A stretch of 64,000 nt of DNA from Emmonsiellopsis sp. PD_33 (taxonomy: Eukaryota; Ascomycota; Eurotiomycetes; Onygenales; Ajellomycetaceae), in the NCBI GenBank assembly GCA_032988165.1, contig JANTQF010000147.1, forward strand, positions 18,949-82,948, in the 5' to 3' direction. The position numbers and the translations under genes were made by a program. The notes below the pieces were generated by a model. That model was not told the origin of the DNA, ran no database searches, and saw nothing but the letters and a program-made list of their open reading frames with translations. Position 1 is the stretch's first letter. Every line of letters starts with the position of its first letter. This document shows, piece after piece, positions 22,250 to 36,800 of this stretch.

Positions 22250-25200
22250 CTTTTACTTATCTAACTACTTCTTTTGAGAACTTCTCAAGACACCCAAAAG
22301 AAAGGCTTGCCACTCTTGAGAAATTCATGGGCAAATAAGTCTCTAAATACCCTGTCTAGTGCCTCAGTATGAAGGTCAAAATTGCTTTGAACAGCTTTAT
22401 GATTGGATTTCCTGCTGATCAGGCCTGATATATCTATACCTAACTCTCTAATATTACTATTACCTAATTCTACCCTTAAATGAAGACTAATATTAAACTT
22501 ATTCTTATAATCTTTAATATCATTCTTAACTAGCTTGACATTCTTTTCTCTAATCCTTTAGTAGCCTAGAAGGCTCTAACCTAACTATATAGTGTTCATC
22601 AGAAAATTGATCTACTCTCTATCTTTCTTCTGAGATTCAATCAGAAGATTCTGAAAGCCAGTAGCTAGCTATAGAATGATACTATCAAGAAGACCCTATT
22701 CAAAAAGATCATTAAGTTCAAACTTCTATAGTAGATCATTGCCTTCATTAAACCCTCTATATACCTTAAATATTATATGAAGCTCCACAGCATAGAGAAC
22801 AACCTATCTGAGATTAAGATCATTTAGAGCTAAATCTATAGTGATACTCCTACTACCTCTAGAGAGGTCTTCCTTAAGACCTCTCTACTGAAGAACTTAA
22901 ATGCTATGAACTAAATATCTATAGAGCCTACTCATATAAATACATTCTACATTCTGAATATAATTATTGCTGCTATTATTAATTACTGTGCCTGAGGTAT
23001 CTACATTAACTGTGATAAATCTGGGCACAGAGCTGCTAACTGCTGTGGAACCTATATTCCCCTAAAACTATCTATATAGTCTATAAACATACAAATCAAG
23101 CCTGAAGAGGAGGAAGACTTTAAAGACATCAAGTTAGACTTGGAAAAAGACTAGCTTCTGTGTGAAATCACAAGTAGAAGCTTCTGAAGTTAGATAGGAA
23201 GACCTTTAAGAAGAAAATGATTATTTTAGTAATTCTTGTATCTATCATAGTTAATTGTTCTTTTAATATGAATATTATAGTAAATAGTGATTGCTATTAC
23301 TATTCAATGATTTACTCTTGCATGATTAATCATTATAATCTTCTATATATCTCAATTAATCTCTGAAAGATTGAAGGTGTCAATGGTAATACAGATAGCT
23401 TTATATGAAATATGGTGAAGCTTGATGTTGATATTAATAGATTTCTCTGAGAAAATACCTATATATATGAGATTGAGAATCTCTCATACAACTTCATGCT
23501 AGGCCTATTATAGCTATCTAAACATCAAACTCTCATTAATGCTTACAACTAATGTATTATATTCTCTGAAGGCATCTATATCTTCAAAAAAGATATTTAT
23601 AAGACTACTAACCTTCATCAAATCTCTACTAATATCTATGACCTCTTCTGAAGTCACAATTGAAAATTCAAGTTTTAACCTTCTATTGAAATCTTTATTG
23701 CTAGTATGACTGACATAGAGAAGGCTCTCTCATAACTCTCTAAGAAGCTAAAGACTGACCCTATAATAATTCTCTCTCTATAATATCATGAATTTCTTAA
23801 TGTTTTTGATTATAAGGCTGCTGAGAAGCTCCTACCATTCCATAGTATATATAATTATTATATTAAACTTGAGAAGATAGATGGTAAAGACTCTCAGCTG
23901 CCCTGAAGATCACTATATAATATATTATATGATGAACTGTTTATGCTCTGCAAGACCCTTAATGACCTTCTAGATAAGAGTTTCATCTGAGTTAGTAATT
24001 CACCTGCAGGTGCACCTATACTCTTCATGAAAAAGCCAGATAAAGATCTCTAGTTCTATGTTAACTATTAGAGTCTTAACTGCCTCATCTGAAAAGATCA
24101 TTACCTACTACTATTAATTAATGAGACTCTCAAACAGATCAGTCAAGTTAAGTAGTTTATAAAGCTAGATGTCATTTCTACATTCTATAAGATCTGAATT
24201 ACAGAAGGAGATGAATGGCTAACTACCTTTTATATAAAATATAGTCTATTTGAATGGACAGTCATCCTCTTTAGTTTTATAAACATTCTGAGCACCTTCC
24301 AGAAATACATCAACTAGATCTTATAAGACTATTTAGATGAATTTACTTTTACCTATCTTAATGACATTCTCATCTTCACTGATAGATCTTACAAGTAACA
24401 TTAAGAGTACATTTAAAAAGTCCTCACCTGCCTCTATAAACACAGTCTCCTAATTGACATCAATAAATCTACCTTTAAAGTTTAAGAGACAATTTACCTT
24501 GACTTTATCATAGAGGTAGGGAAGGGAGTCTATATGGACCTCAAGAAGATTACTACTATTCTCAAATGAAAGGTCTTTATAACTATAAAAGATATATAAG
24601 ACTTTCTAGAATTCATAAATTTCTACTGATACTTCATTCAAGATTTTTCTAATATCATTTAATTACTAATTAATCTCACATGTAAAGATTAGCAGTTTCA
24701 ATGATCTAAGAAAGTAGATAAGACATTTATGCATTTTAAGTAGATATTTATCTCTACCCTGATATTCATTACATTTAACTCTGACTATCTAATAGTAGTT
24801 GAAATAGACTCTTTCAGTTACATCACAGGTAATACTCTCATGCAATGAGATGATAAAGGTATCCTACAATTCTATATATTTATATTCAAGAAGCTCAGCC
24901 CTGCTGAAGCTAACTATAAGATTTATAACAAGAAACTTCTTACTATCATCTGATGTCTAGAGGAATGAGACTTTAAACTCTGCAGTATGAAAGACTTTAA
25001 AATCATTATAGATCATAAGAACCTCTAATATTTCATAATAATCTATAAACTCTCTGAATACTAAATGTACTGAGTTGAATTCCTTAGCTACTTTCATTTT
25101 ATAATTTATTATTACTCTAGTACAGAGAACTTCATGGCCAACACTCTCTCCTAATATAAATAGAATATGTCTTTTAAAGACTCCAATGCCTGCTAAGTAA

Positions 25201-26850
25201 ACTATGAATAGAGACTACTAGATTTATAGATTCTTAAAGAATTCAAAGTAATACTACATGAAGTAATATGTACCTCATTTATTACCCTACTAATTGTAAC
25301 TACCTTATCTCTACTCTAGAGACTCTGAGACACTGCTGCTGCCTTCAATGAATACCTTTAGATAATGACTTAGATTATCTGAAATAAAGCTTGTTATTTT
25401 CCATCTAAACTCTAAGTTTATGTTGATATCACTAAATGCTCTATAGATTCTAACTCCTGACTATACTTCTAAGAGAGATAGTGAGTTCTTGATTCAAAAC
25501 TATTACACACTTAAATTATATAAGAAACTTATAATTCTCTGATAACTGACCATCTAAACTATAAAGTGCTCTACTAAATTTTATTCTAAGATTTCTACTG
25601 ATCTAATATATCTTAGAGCATCTAATAGTTCATCTAGAACTATAATATCTACTAATTCATTATCACCTGACAGAACTACTGTCAAGGTCTGCTTAAATCT
25701 CTTCTGATCCCTAAATATATCTAGTATAATATTACTATTAATTTTATAGTAGATCTCCCTATAAGTAATAGCTGTAAGAATATCCTTATTATTATTAACT
25801 GTCTTAGTAAAGGTATTATCTTTGAACTCTGTGTGAAGATGGATGTGCTTATAGTGACTAAAGTCTTCCTCTGAAGTCTATTTTATTATCAGTATGATCT
25901 ACTCTGTATAATTATTTTGAACTGTGAAACTCAGTTTATTAGAGCTATCTGAATCTGAATCTACTAGCTTCTCAGAATCTTCTGATACCTCTTGACTGCC
26001 TATTACCCTAAAACTGATGGTAGCACTGAATGTATGATTCAGATAACTAAGAACTACCTCTAAAAGTTCTATTTATATGCTCAGAATAACTAGAATGAAC
26101 TCCTCTCACATATCAAACTTACAATTAATAATTATGATGTTATTAGTACTAATGTCAGCCTATTTTTCCTCTTATATAATTATAATCTTAAAATTCTTAA
26201 TCTTACTAAATTACTTGAATCTTCTGCTTTACTCTGCAGTCTAATCTAAATTGTAGACATCATTGTCTTAAAACTCTAGTAAGCCTGCAAGTGGGCTGAA
26301 TCCTTTATGACCAGTGCTCAGTAGAATCAACAGAACTGTATGAATACTCACTGAAATCCTACTAAATACTATGAGATGAGTAATAAAGTCTGGTTAGATC
26401 TCTGAAACATCATGACTGATTACCTATCTTACATGCTTAACTATTAATATACTAAGTATACTATTATTAAAATTCTGAGAAATTATAACTATTATCTTGA
26501 TATGCCATTCAGAATCTACAATGTGTTTTATATGAACCTACTCTACAAGGTCTTTACTAACCTATTTTTCTTACAAGAGATCACTGACTGGCATCCACCT
26601 GATATTATCAGAAAAGACAATGAGGTAGAATATGAGATTAAAGTCATTCTCAACTACTACTACTATAGATGAGGATTTTAGTATCTAGTAAAGTGACTCA
26701 GATATGAGATCTCTTTATGGGAACTAACCTTTACCCTGTAGGATATCACTGTACTCATCCATTACAAAGAACTGCATCTATCTAATAAGACTCTACCTAC
26801 ACCATACTATGCCTGATTCTCCAAATCCTCCTACTCACCCTCTAAAACTA
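22250..26850 (+). pseudogene. Degraded gag-pol of the chromovirus-type element
   Basis: Recognisable pieces in order: a zinc-knuckle-like NCDKSGHRAANC near 23,000; the reverse-transcriptase segment with DLFCVDY-like and TFQKYIN motifs (about 24,030-24,320), where the catalytic YLDD box reads YLND (about 24,352); RNase H around 24,770-25,050; integrase with YYPKTDGSTE at 26,001-26,030; and a C-terminal chromodomain (EYEIKVIL...YLVK at about 26,625-26,700). Dozens of in-frame TGA and TAG/TAA codons interrupt it. A catalytic Asp is lost. No product can be made. Confidence 0.85.
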
Positions 26851-26865
26851 AATAGGGAAGGATAA

Positions 26866-27119
26866 TGTGAAAGGCTACATCCTTATACTCTATATCTATA
26901 ACTTACTCAAACTTTATCTGATCTCTAACTGCCTAATTAGATGCCTCTGACTAGGCTTTTATATGAATGTTTATCTACTCCAACCTTATGTAATTCTCTT
27001 CTATTTATATTACATAATCTTATAATTTCTTTTCCTTTTTCCTTTTTTTCTCTAGTGATTATAATCTTAATTCTAGTATATAGCTCACATGATTTACTTA
27101 TTAGAGCACACCCATTACA
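26866..27119 (+). repeat. 3' LTR (254 bp) of the chromovirus-type element
   Basis: Starts TGTGAAAGGCTACATCC and ends CCCATTACA. It matches 21545-21798 in length and register. Confidence 0.88.
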
Positions 27120-27770
27120 TACATCAGCAAATTATTTATTTAGCTCAGAAATTGTTATCCTAAATTCACTGTCTTTACTGGCCATGTTACATGGATTAAG
27201 TGGGGCATGCATGGAGCTGGGCCTGGACAGGCCCCTAGTGTATTTAGTTTACTAGTATTCAGATATACTACATATATTACCTCAATCCTAGTAGCTATTC
27301 TCTGTGCTAGCTCTGATTTGGCCCACCCTGCATGGGTGCTCCAGCCTGGCAGGGATGCTCTGTGCTGGCTCAGATCTCTAGGGGGCTTGCTCAGAGCCAG
27401 CTCAGCCCTAGCTCAGGTCAAGTGCTCCTTACTAAGTGTATTTATCATACTTGCTTCCCTGCTCTATGCTAGTATTATGTAACATGTCCAAACTAGCTGC
27501 CCTCAGCTTAAGCTGAGGCCTCTCTCCAGTGGTCACATGATACTCAGTAGGCAGAGCTCCATGTGATCAGACTGGCCAGTGATTAATTCAGCTGACCTCC
27601 TTACTCACACTCATGTGACCAGGCTGGCTGGAGGTTTATCTAATTGCTTTACCCTACACTTCATCCTCTTTCACCATTATAAACCTACTCCCTCTATCTC
27701 ACCTGCCAGCTTGTGCTATCCTCCCATATTCTTACTCTAAGCTGCACATTGCCAATCTGCCACCTCTACC

Positions 27771-28960
27771 ATGGAATCCTGAAAAGATTTCACAACTGAT
27801 GAGAAGTGGTTTTAGTATAACACCTTTAATGGCATAAGATATGCTAATATACAAGGTAGTATAGTTTATATATGCACACCTGAGTCTTCTCTAATACCAC
27901 TGATTACTAACAGGCATACAGAACACAGCTGTAACCTTGATTGTAGAGCTTGTGCAATTAAATGGCAAATCCTCCTCTACTACTATTAGTCCACTGAGCT
28001 GAATACTGTGCTTGCATTTACATTACATTACCAAGTATAATACATTTAGTTGCTAGAAAACACCATCAATTAGTATGAGTATATGTTAATTGTCTTTAAC
28101 CCCTAGTAACTCTTGCAATTACTAACTAAGAATGCAGAATAATGCCTTGAACATAATAAACCCTTTCTAAAGCTATATGATTCATGCCCTAAGTCCTCAC
28201 AAGAATACTTCAAGATGTTTTTCAATTCTCTTGGACACACACTCTATGGTGAATATGACTTTCCACAATTTCATCACCTAAGGAAAAGAATGCTGAACCA
28301 TAACTTCATCAAGGATGCCTCCATGACAATGAATTATATTCATTAGGTTGGCAAGGAGGCAGTCAAGTTTTTATGAATCAAAATCAATGTTCCTCTTCCA
28401 TTCTACATCAGGCATCCTGGTTGATATGATGTTGATAGCCTAATAATCATGGCCCCTAATGCCCATGACAGGCTGCAGTGGAAAAAGAAAGAATAATAGC
28501 ATGCTAAGCTAAGCTCTCTACAATTATTAGCAGCCAGTGTTCCAGCATTAGATGAGTCCTCTGATGAAGAGTTTTAAGAGCTAGATGAGCACTCAGATGA
28601 TGAGTCATAGCTAGCCTCAAGAAAATATGATTGAGATGAATATAGGGATGGATATTCCTTGTTCAGGCTATAGATGCTCTTTGAGGCTGACATGGAAGCT
28701 GAGGACTTGAAGACCTATTAGGGGTCTTACTTGGGATATGCAGAAAGCATGGAATTGGACTAGGCAAACAAACCTACCTGTATGTAACCTGAAGATGTGA
28801 AAGAACTCTATTATAATCCACCTTCCTCTATAGTTAGTACCAGACAATGAGATAGTAAGTAAAGAGGTATTTCTTCCATTATGTACTAATATCTTTGATT
28901 TCATTATACATACTCATACCTTCAGTACAAACCATTGTTAATCATACACATAAAGAGGAA
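27771..28960 (+). pseudogene. Broken unknown gene 1 of the island
   Basis: ATG at 27771 follows a TATAAA (about 27,688) and a pyrimidine-rich leader. The reading frame gives DFTTDEKWFWYNTFNG and, after several TAG/TGA codons, FNSLGHTLYGEYDFPQFHHL and a Glu/Asp-rich segment (DESSDEEF, LDEHSDDES). Compositionally it reads as a real gene with stops where Arg, Gln or Trp codons would decay. I do not recognise a family. The end is uncertain (about 28,960). Confidence 0.45.
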
Positions 28961-29785
28961 TAACAATGCTTTATCAAGATAGAATTCCATTATATGATTA
29001 TTGCTTTATACCAGTATTCTATGTTTTCTTTGATTTGTAGCTTTGGAGGGTCATAGTAAGAATAGTCACAAATAGAACTTGGATGACCCAAGCATAGCAC
29101 TCTTATTACTACTTGGCTTTATTAATGAAGAGTATATATGCCCATGATGCCCCAGTGCTATAGATAGTTCAAATGCAAAAGACTCTACCTACTAGTATAA
29201 TAACCTTTGTAGTGTTCTTGATCTTATTCTCTCATATCAGCTGCTACTCTTCCCTCTGAATTCAATCAACTTTACTGATTTACTGGCACTATTACAGGCA
29301 GGCAAGTTAGTAGATCACATTCCTCAGCTTAAGCCCAGTTAGTGTGCATGTTCTTAATCCTTCCACTATGATTTTAAACTCTCTTTCTGACAACCTTCTC
29401 AACACTGCTAGCATTGCACACTATTAATGCTTCCACCCTCACAATGTTATTAAATGTTTGTTTCTACCCTCCCCAGCCAAATTTACTTGTGTAATCCTGA
29501 AAAACTAATTATTTAAGAGAAAATCAGCTGAAGATCACATTGAAATCATTAGTTATATGCACCTGTGCCTGTTTAAATCATAACATCAAGGTGAGCTATG
29601 TTCCATGTCTGTGTGCTTAGTCAGCATTCACACCAATGGGTACTTAGCCATATTCAGACTAGTGTGAGCTGAGCTTAAGCTGAGGTCACCACTCATCTCC
29701 TCCCTTTCCCCTCACCCTGAATGCCAAGATATTTACTGCAACCTTATTCTAACATTACTGCAGAACCTCATACTGAACTGAAAAT

Positions 29786-32700
29786 ATGCCACCTAAAAAA
29801 GCAGCTGCTATAAAGCTAAAACTGCTGGAAACCAACAAATAATGGATATACTTAAAGTTTCCAGGTGTTAAGATCAAACTTACTAAACCTAATCAGCTTT
29901 AATTGTCCAGATCACTACTTATTGGTTACTTAGGTTTCTCTATAGTAAATTTGTTCATCAAATATCTTAAAAAGCCTAGTATTGATATCATCCTTCAGGA
30001 GTTTATTACCTTGCACAGATCCTCCTATGGCCACACTGAGGCTGATCATAAATTCAGAAGCTGTATGGAAATTGTCCATCTCATAACTCTTTATAATGAT
30101 CATGTTTTCTGATGTGATTTCAAGGAAATACTTCAGAATGATAATCTAACTCAGGTCAAAGAACATCTAAAAGCTGTGCTTATCACATACATTCATATCA
30201 TTGACATTCTGACTTGATCTTTACTGGATGGGGTTGATTTAGACCCTACAAACAACCCTGAGCATCTTTTTATGATGATATGGCTTGTGAAATTCATATT
30301 GAAGAGACCAGAAAGCTACTTCAATGCTAATAACATCAAGGTTGAAACCCCTTAATATTAGACCAATTTAGAGTATTCTTTCAACAACTTGGATATGAGT
30401 TAAGAATTGTCTGACATTCAACCTTTGATGTAGTAGTATGGCCAGATTAGGCCCATGTGACCACTCAATGAAGATAATGCTGATGGTGATTTAGATCTAA
30501 ATACTTCAGACCACATAAATATAATTAAATCTGAGATGGCTGAATAGGCATTGAGCATGGATTTTCCTTGTCTGACCCTTAATGAAGAAGCAGCACTCAT
30601 TGAATATCTGACATCTAGTCTGACTGACCTCTTTGAGCTTCATAAGATAAAGGTTCTTTAAAACATTTCCATCAGTATCCTTACTGAACTCTCCACATTC
30701 TGAGATGATAAGTTATCAGCCACTACCAACAATAATGATGAGGAGTGTGAAGTAATGTCAGACAAATTGTAAGAGCTATTAAATTCATCTGGTATATCTT
30801 CACTATCCTACAAAGAGTCTACATTCCTGCTTGGCATTGACCTGAATTCACCCATGGTTGATGAGCTTTTGCTTATACTGTAGCAAGTAATGAGGATGGC
30901 CACCTTGGTCTTCATCCTACAATGCTAGCATGTAGTAATACTTTCTGATTAAATGGGACTTGGGAAAACCATTTAAGGACTCAGCATCATACATTTCCTT
31001 AATTAACTGTAATACATGACTGAATTCTGCCCAACCCTGATCTTTATCTCCTCCCACCTCATCTATACTTAAATTGATGAAGTCCAAGCCTGATTTCCAG
31101 GTCATTTCAACCTGAAGGTCTTTTATTCCTGCACTGGTGCAGGTGGCATATCTGATGTGAGAAAGTAGTCACTAATTATTAAGAAAGAATAATTAAGAGA
31201 TCTCATGTTGAATGTTGACCTGAATAACTCTGAATCTGCAAAGATTATTATTTTGATCTTATACTCCACCTGAAGTTACTATATGTTCTAGAAGCTATCT
31301 GCCCTTAGCTTAAGCTGAGAGCAGCTGCCCTCTGCTGACTCAATGGCCTTCATCCAGGAAAACTACCCCATAGATCTGCTGAATACATATGAGGAGCTTG
31401 ACCTGAGCAAGGAGAAGATTCAGTCATTATGGCTGAATGACTGCTCATTTGGGCTGGTAATGCTAGACAAGACTCATGCAATTAAGAATGTCTGGATGTG
31501 CATACATCAGTTAATTATCTAAATTCCACACTGTGATATTCTATTTATCACTGGCACTCCCATGTTCAACCATGCAATTGACCTTCTGGGTCTGCTGTTG
31601 CTCTCCTATAAGGAGGAGCATATAAGAGTGATCAACTACCAGCTACTTGATGACCTACTTACTGAGTATGAGTGAGTACCTGAATATGGACCTAAGAGCT
31701 TATATATAATAGATTCACTTCTGTTTTGCAAACTTTTTACTGATGGCACAGTCATTCATAATCATATACTTAATAATATTCTCAAGATTCTGAATAGAAT
31801 AATGCTGTGGCATATAACTAGTTCATTAATATCCATTGAGATTAAGGCTGACCTGATAATGTAGGGTCAAATCACCATTGTGGGTGGCTGCATCCCCCCA
31901 TACACCATTGTTACAGTAGACTGCCAGTTTGAAATTGAGCAGTTAGCTAAGTATTACTTGGTGCACACTAGCCTTACTTCCCATTTACAGATCAAAGGAA
32001 GTTCAATCAAAAAAACTGCTGAAACCACACCAACTGGTGACACTCCAAACTTGCCTGGTAGCAAATTTGACATATTAGTGTATAGATAGTTAAGGCATGC
32101 ATCTTTCTCCCTTGCACTCTCCTGCCTCTTTTGGGCCACATGCATCAAAAATGAAGGAAATTTAGCAAGTGATATTAGCAAATAGTAATAAAAGGTGGGT
32201 GATAGTGCACAGTGGTTCTTGTCTAGAGCCATAATGAATCATTTCATCCCTTTTATACTACCTAATTGTGCATGGGTGGCCAGTTTACTGTGCAGATTGA
32301 TGTCTAAATTTCCTCATCTCTTATTCATCATCAATAAGGTAGTGATAAAGAATGAATGAGGGTTACTTATCTTTTGTGTGTTCTTGATGCTGCAGTTTCA
32401 AATGGAACTCTTTGTAGTGTTATTTAACATAGAGGTGGGGGTGATCAAATCATCAATGGAGGGCCATGAGTGCACTGAGGTCATTGAGAAGTTTAATGAC
32501 CCCCATCATGCAATGAAGGTTCTAGTATTAGGATATTAAACTGAGGTAACTGGTTTGAACCTTCATCACACATGTTCTGATGTGGTGCTCCTGGAACTAC
32601 CAGGTAATAGTAATAATGTACTCCAGGCCCTGCATTGTGTTCACTGGATCAATCAGACTTCCCTGCAATGAATTTGGATACTTTCAATGGCAAACTCCTT

Positions 32701-33322
32701 TGACTGCTTTGTTGAGGTGAAGGTCTCAGCTAAATTTACATCCTAGATTATTGCCCAGGGCCCTGCAGTGTTTGCTGATCTTGGCTTAAGCTGAGGGGAG
32801 CCCCTCTCATTGTCTGTGCAGGAAGAAGTTGAAGAGGTGATTGAGCTGAGAGTGGCTAAGGTAATATAGTAAATATTTGGACAGGTTGAGTCTTGCCTGC
32901 CCTGGGGAAACATTGAGAATCTTGACCTGAGCCTCTTATAGATTAATGGACTCAAGCATCTCAATGCAACTGCAAACTTCAATCCTGTGTGAGTTACTTG
33001 CTTGAAGAAGATGCTTGGGGTTGGGTCCCCTGCAAAGAACTCCCAGACACCCCTCTGTATGGCTCCACTGCCTCATCCAACCCTGCTGAGAAGTCAAATG
33101 GATGCCAATGTCTTTTCTGATTCATTAGATTTATCAGAACTATTACTACCTCCCCCCTCCTCTGGTGATGCCAGTCCAAACCCTTGGTGCAGACCTGCCC
33201 CTGCTGATGGGGAACTTCTCCCTAAAAAAAAAAAGAAATTTACAATAGAAGGGTTCCCTAGTAGTGTGGCAGACCTCTCACCTCCACTCTACTATTTCAG
33301 TAGATTGATAAAATCAAACTAA
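29786..33322 (+). pseudogene. Broken SNF2-family helicase-like ATPase
   Basis: Begins MPPKKAAAIKLKLLETN (ATG at 29786) and ends at a stop at 33320 after a KKKKK nuclear-localisation-like cluster. SNF2 motifs in order: motif I as D-stop-MGLGKTI at about 30,948-30,980 (expected DQ/EMGLGKT); motif II as LDKTHAIKN at about 31,458 (expected DEAH); motif III as ITGTPMFNHAIDLLGLL at about 31,545-31,595; and motifs V/VI as TGLNLHHTCSDVVLLE through LQALHCVHWINQTS at about 32,545-32,662 (expected RVHRINQ). Such ATPases remodel chromatin or translocate on DNA. The enzyme is dead: stops lie in motif I and throughout, and the DEAH Glu is Lys. A long N-terminal region (about 380 residues) has no fold I recognise. 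Confidence 0.82.
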
Positions 33323-33803
33323 ATTTCCTACTATTATTTTTTTTTTCCTTCAAGAATACCATCTGCTCTTCAGCTTAAGCTGAGGTTTGTAGCTTGTGCT
33401 CCTGTCTCTATTCTTCTATTTTCCTTTGATAATACTGTGTGTTCTCTAGCTTAAGCTGAGGTTTGTTACATGTGCTCCTATTTTAATAAGATATTATTAT
33501 TACTAGTATGGATGTTACTATAATAGATACTTATCTTAGTTACTATGCTAATGAAATTATATTCCTGATCCTTTCTTTTTCAATCACTTAACTCCACTAG
33601 GCTTAAGTAGGATAGCTGGTTGTCATATGATCATTAATGCTGAAATTCCAGATTTGGGATTTTTCAATTCATTTTAATTGTTAAATCCCTCCATACTCCA
33701 ACTTTTATCCTCTGAATATAAAGAACTCTGCCTATATCTATAGCTACTCATATTGCTGTAAACCTGTCAGTAGCTAGAGTAGCCTCAGTTGTCATCAACA
33801 GAA

Positions 33804-36800
33804 ATGCAAGGCAACAATTCAAGCAAGACAGAAAGTATTGGAGATGATGTTAACTACTAGTCAATCTACTATTCCTCCACTGGCACTCATATAATTTCTC
33901 ATAGAACATACTCTTATGGCCCTACCATCCAGTGAACCACTACAGGAACCTAGAGGGGATGCTAGTGGAGATTTGAACATACTAGATGATAGTCCTGGTA
34001 CTATGCTAAACCCCACTGCCATGGATGATGGCATGGACATGGAACCCACCTTGGATCACACCAATGCCAGTGTAGGTATTATCATGGCTTTAAAGGTTAT
34101 GGCTACTAGTATTAAAGATAATACTAACCCTATGATATCTACTAGGAATAAGATACAAACCCAGAGGCAGCTTTCTTTATCTCATTACTACCACTGCAAG
34201 CTGCAAAAACCTCAGTTTTGAATGCCTATACTGTTACCTATGAAGAACTCTTACTACAACCAGCTGGGTGTTCAGTTCCAGGTTGCATTAATCTAATGTC
34301 TAACTCCTCTACCAGAATAACAACAGCCCAGCATGGGGGCTTTAAAAGTGAGATTGAATATGGCCTTGCACAGTTCTTTCTTAACATTAGACTTTCTAGT
34401 AGTGCTATCAACCAATTCCTCACCTCACTCTATCTTTACACTGTTACTAATGGATTCTCCTTCCACACTGCCCAACAGTTCCATAGCATCATTGACAGTG
34501 GTCTAACCACAGATGAGGCACAATATGATGAATTTATTGACACCACAATATCAATAACATCTACTGATGGAATGATAATCAATGCCACTCTCTCACACTA
34601 AAGAGTAAACAATGTTATTTGCTGATTACTCAGGCACCTTCCATTCAAGGACTTCCTACAGTATGCACCTATATGGCAGTTCTCTGAGTCAAATCAATGA
34701 ATATATATTGAGATGCATACAGCCAACTGGTGGTAGGATACACAATGAAAACTTCCAGCCTGCTCAACACTAATCTCATTGGTCTTTGCCTCTGATAAGA
34801 TACAGCTCTCCATGCATCATGGGGATCAGGTATCTTGGCCTGTATACTTTACTATTAGAAACCTTCCCCATAAGATTTGCTGTGCACAAAAGATAATCAG
34901 TCTTCAGAAGATTGCCTATCTTCCTATTATTAAGAAGATTGATCAAGTCACAAAGATTCAGCTTTATCATGCTTGTATAGCTGAGATACTTAAGTGTAAG
35001 TCTCAGTGATCTTACCTATACTATCAGGTACTAATAATGCCATAGCTATTAAGGCCTTGGGTACTACTGGCATGTTTGTTGAATGTGCTGATGATTATGT
35101 TTGATACTGTTTCCTAGTAGTAGCTGGATTCATGGCTGATTATGAAGAGTAAGTCTTAATTATAGATATAAAAAATAACTGGCACTGTTCAATCTGTCTT
35201 GTCTCCCCCACTGAGCATCAAGACCTCTTAAAGGTCTTCTCAACATGCACATATAGATAGATACAGGGCCAGATTCAGCAGCAAGAGAATGATCCCTTAT
35301 CCATTGATTCTGCCATAACTATTCATAATATCAACTTCTTTGCCTGGCACCACCCACAAATCAATATTCATGAAGCAATGATGATTGATATTCTCCATCA
35401 GTTACTTAAGAGTATAGTTCAGTATCTAGTTGAATGGCTCCAGGAAATGGTTCAGGACCTTATCAAACCTACCTGATGAACTAAGAATCAGGCAACCCCA
35501 CTAATATCCCAGATAGGTGGAACTGAACAGCTTGATGATCAATTTGAGCATGTTCCTCCCTACCCAGGTCTTTAGCATTTTACCAACTTCAGTTGCTTTA
35601 AACAGTGGTCTGAGTTACAGTGCAAGGCCCTGTCACAGCAGTTAATCTCAGTCATTACCCCTTTACTGCTCCATTGGTGCCAACCTGCCCTCCTATATGC
35701 CTGAGCTGTGATTGACTTTCTATTCTATGCATAGTACTACTCCCATGATGATGAAACTCTAGAATACTTGAAGAATGCTCTGAAGTGGATTGATGCACTT
35801 AAATGGGCATTTCATCTTTATTGTTTATCCCCTAAGAAATATGACCCACTTAATGTTAGCCACTTCAATTTTGCAAAATTTTATGTCCTTATCCACTACA
35901 TTGAGTTCATTTGCAAATATGGAACCCTGAATGGCTTTGATACTGAGCACAGTGAGACTGACCATAAATACCATGTAAAGGCCTATTACTGTAATACTAA
36001 CAAACATATTGGCCATGAATGGCAGCTGATCAAGCACAGTTGAAGATATATGCATATGATAGAGTTAGAGAATATATTACTTCATACTAATATCATTAGT
36101 TTAAGTATAGTTACAGCTGAAGATCAACTTGGGATAAAGTTAGCTATCATATTACAAGCCATTGACTTAAAGAATATCTCATGGCATTCTTTATGAGGAG
36201 ATCTCCACTGATCACTGCCATATCATATCATAACAGTTAGAGAGGTAGCTAAGAGGCTGGGCTATATACATGAGATTTTCCTGCATGCATTGCTGATTTT
36301 TATTGCACACAGGTGTCTTCAGCTTACTGGCAAGAAGGACTAGCACTCTACCTTGCAATTAATGCTTGACTATCACATACAGATGCATGGGTTAGTTACT
36401 ACATAGAAATGAGATGGGTGAGATCCATCTGACACAGATTATCTTGTTAAGGAGAAGATTTAATGCATGCCTGCATGGCAGGGGGCACTTAGCTGATGGT
36501 GGCAAGACTATGTTTGATTGACTGATGGAAAAGCTTGTAATGGGAATGAGATAGCAGATGGGCCTTTTAAAGGGCAGATGGTTAGTTAGCTCTTACTGAT
36601 AGTAACTATAATTAACCCTGGTGTTCAAGTGAACAAGTATGGAAGGATTCCCAACTGAAATGGAAATGCATGTTATACTGAGGCACTTATTGATGTCCTC
36701 TGACTGTGTTCCAGGAAGCTGTATGATGTCCATGGCATGTATGAAGTAGAGATATATGCAGAGCCCAATCCATCTGATAATAATCCTAATGGTTATATAT

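Larger units (their letters stand above)
21545..27119 (+). mobile_element. Ty3/gypsy chromovirus-type LTR retrotransposon, inactivated
   Basis: A 5.6-kb element with two 254-bp LTRs and a degraded gag-pol on the + strand. The internal order gag, reverse transcriptase, RNase H, integrase, chromodomain is that of chromoviruses. The 5-bp flanks (TATAG on the left, TACAT on the right) do not match well, so no target duplication is claimed. LTR divergence is high and made mainly of transitions. Confidence 0.88.
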
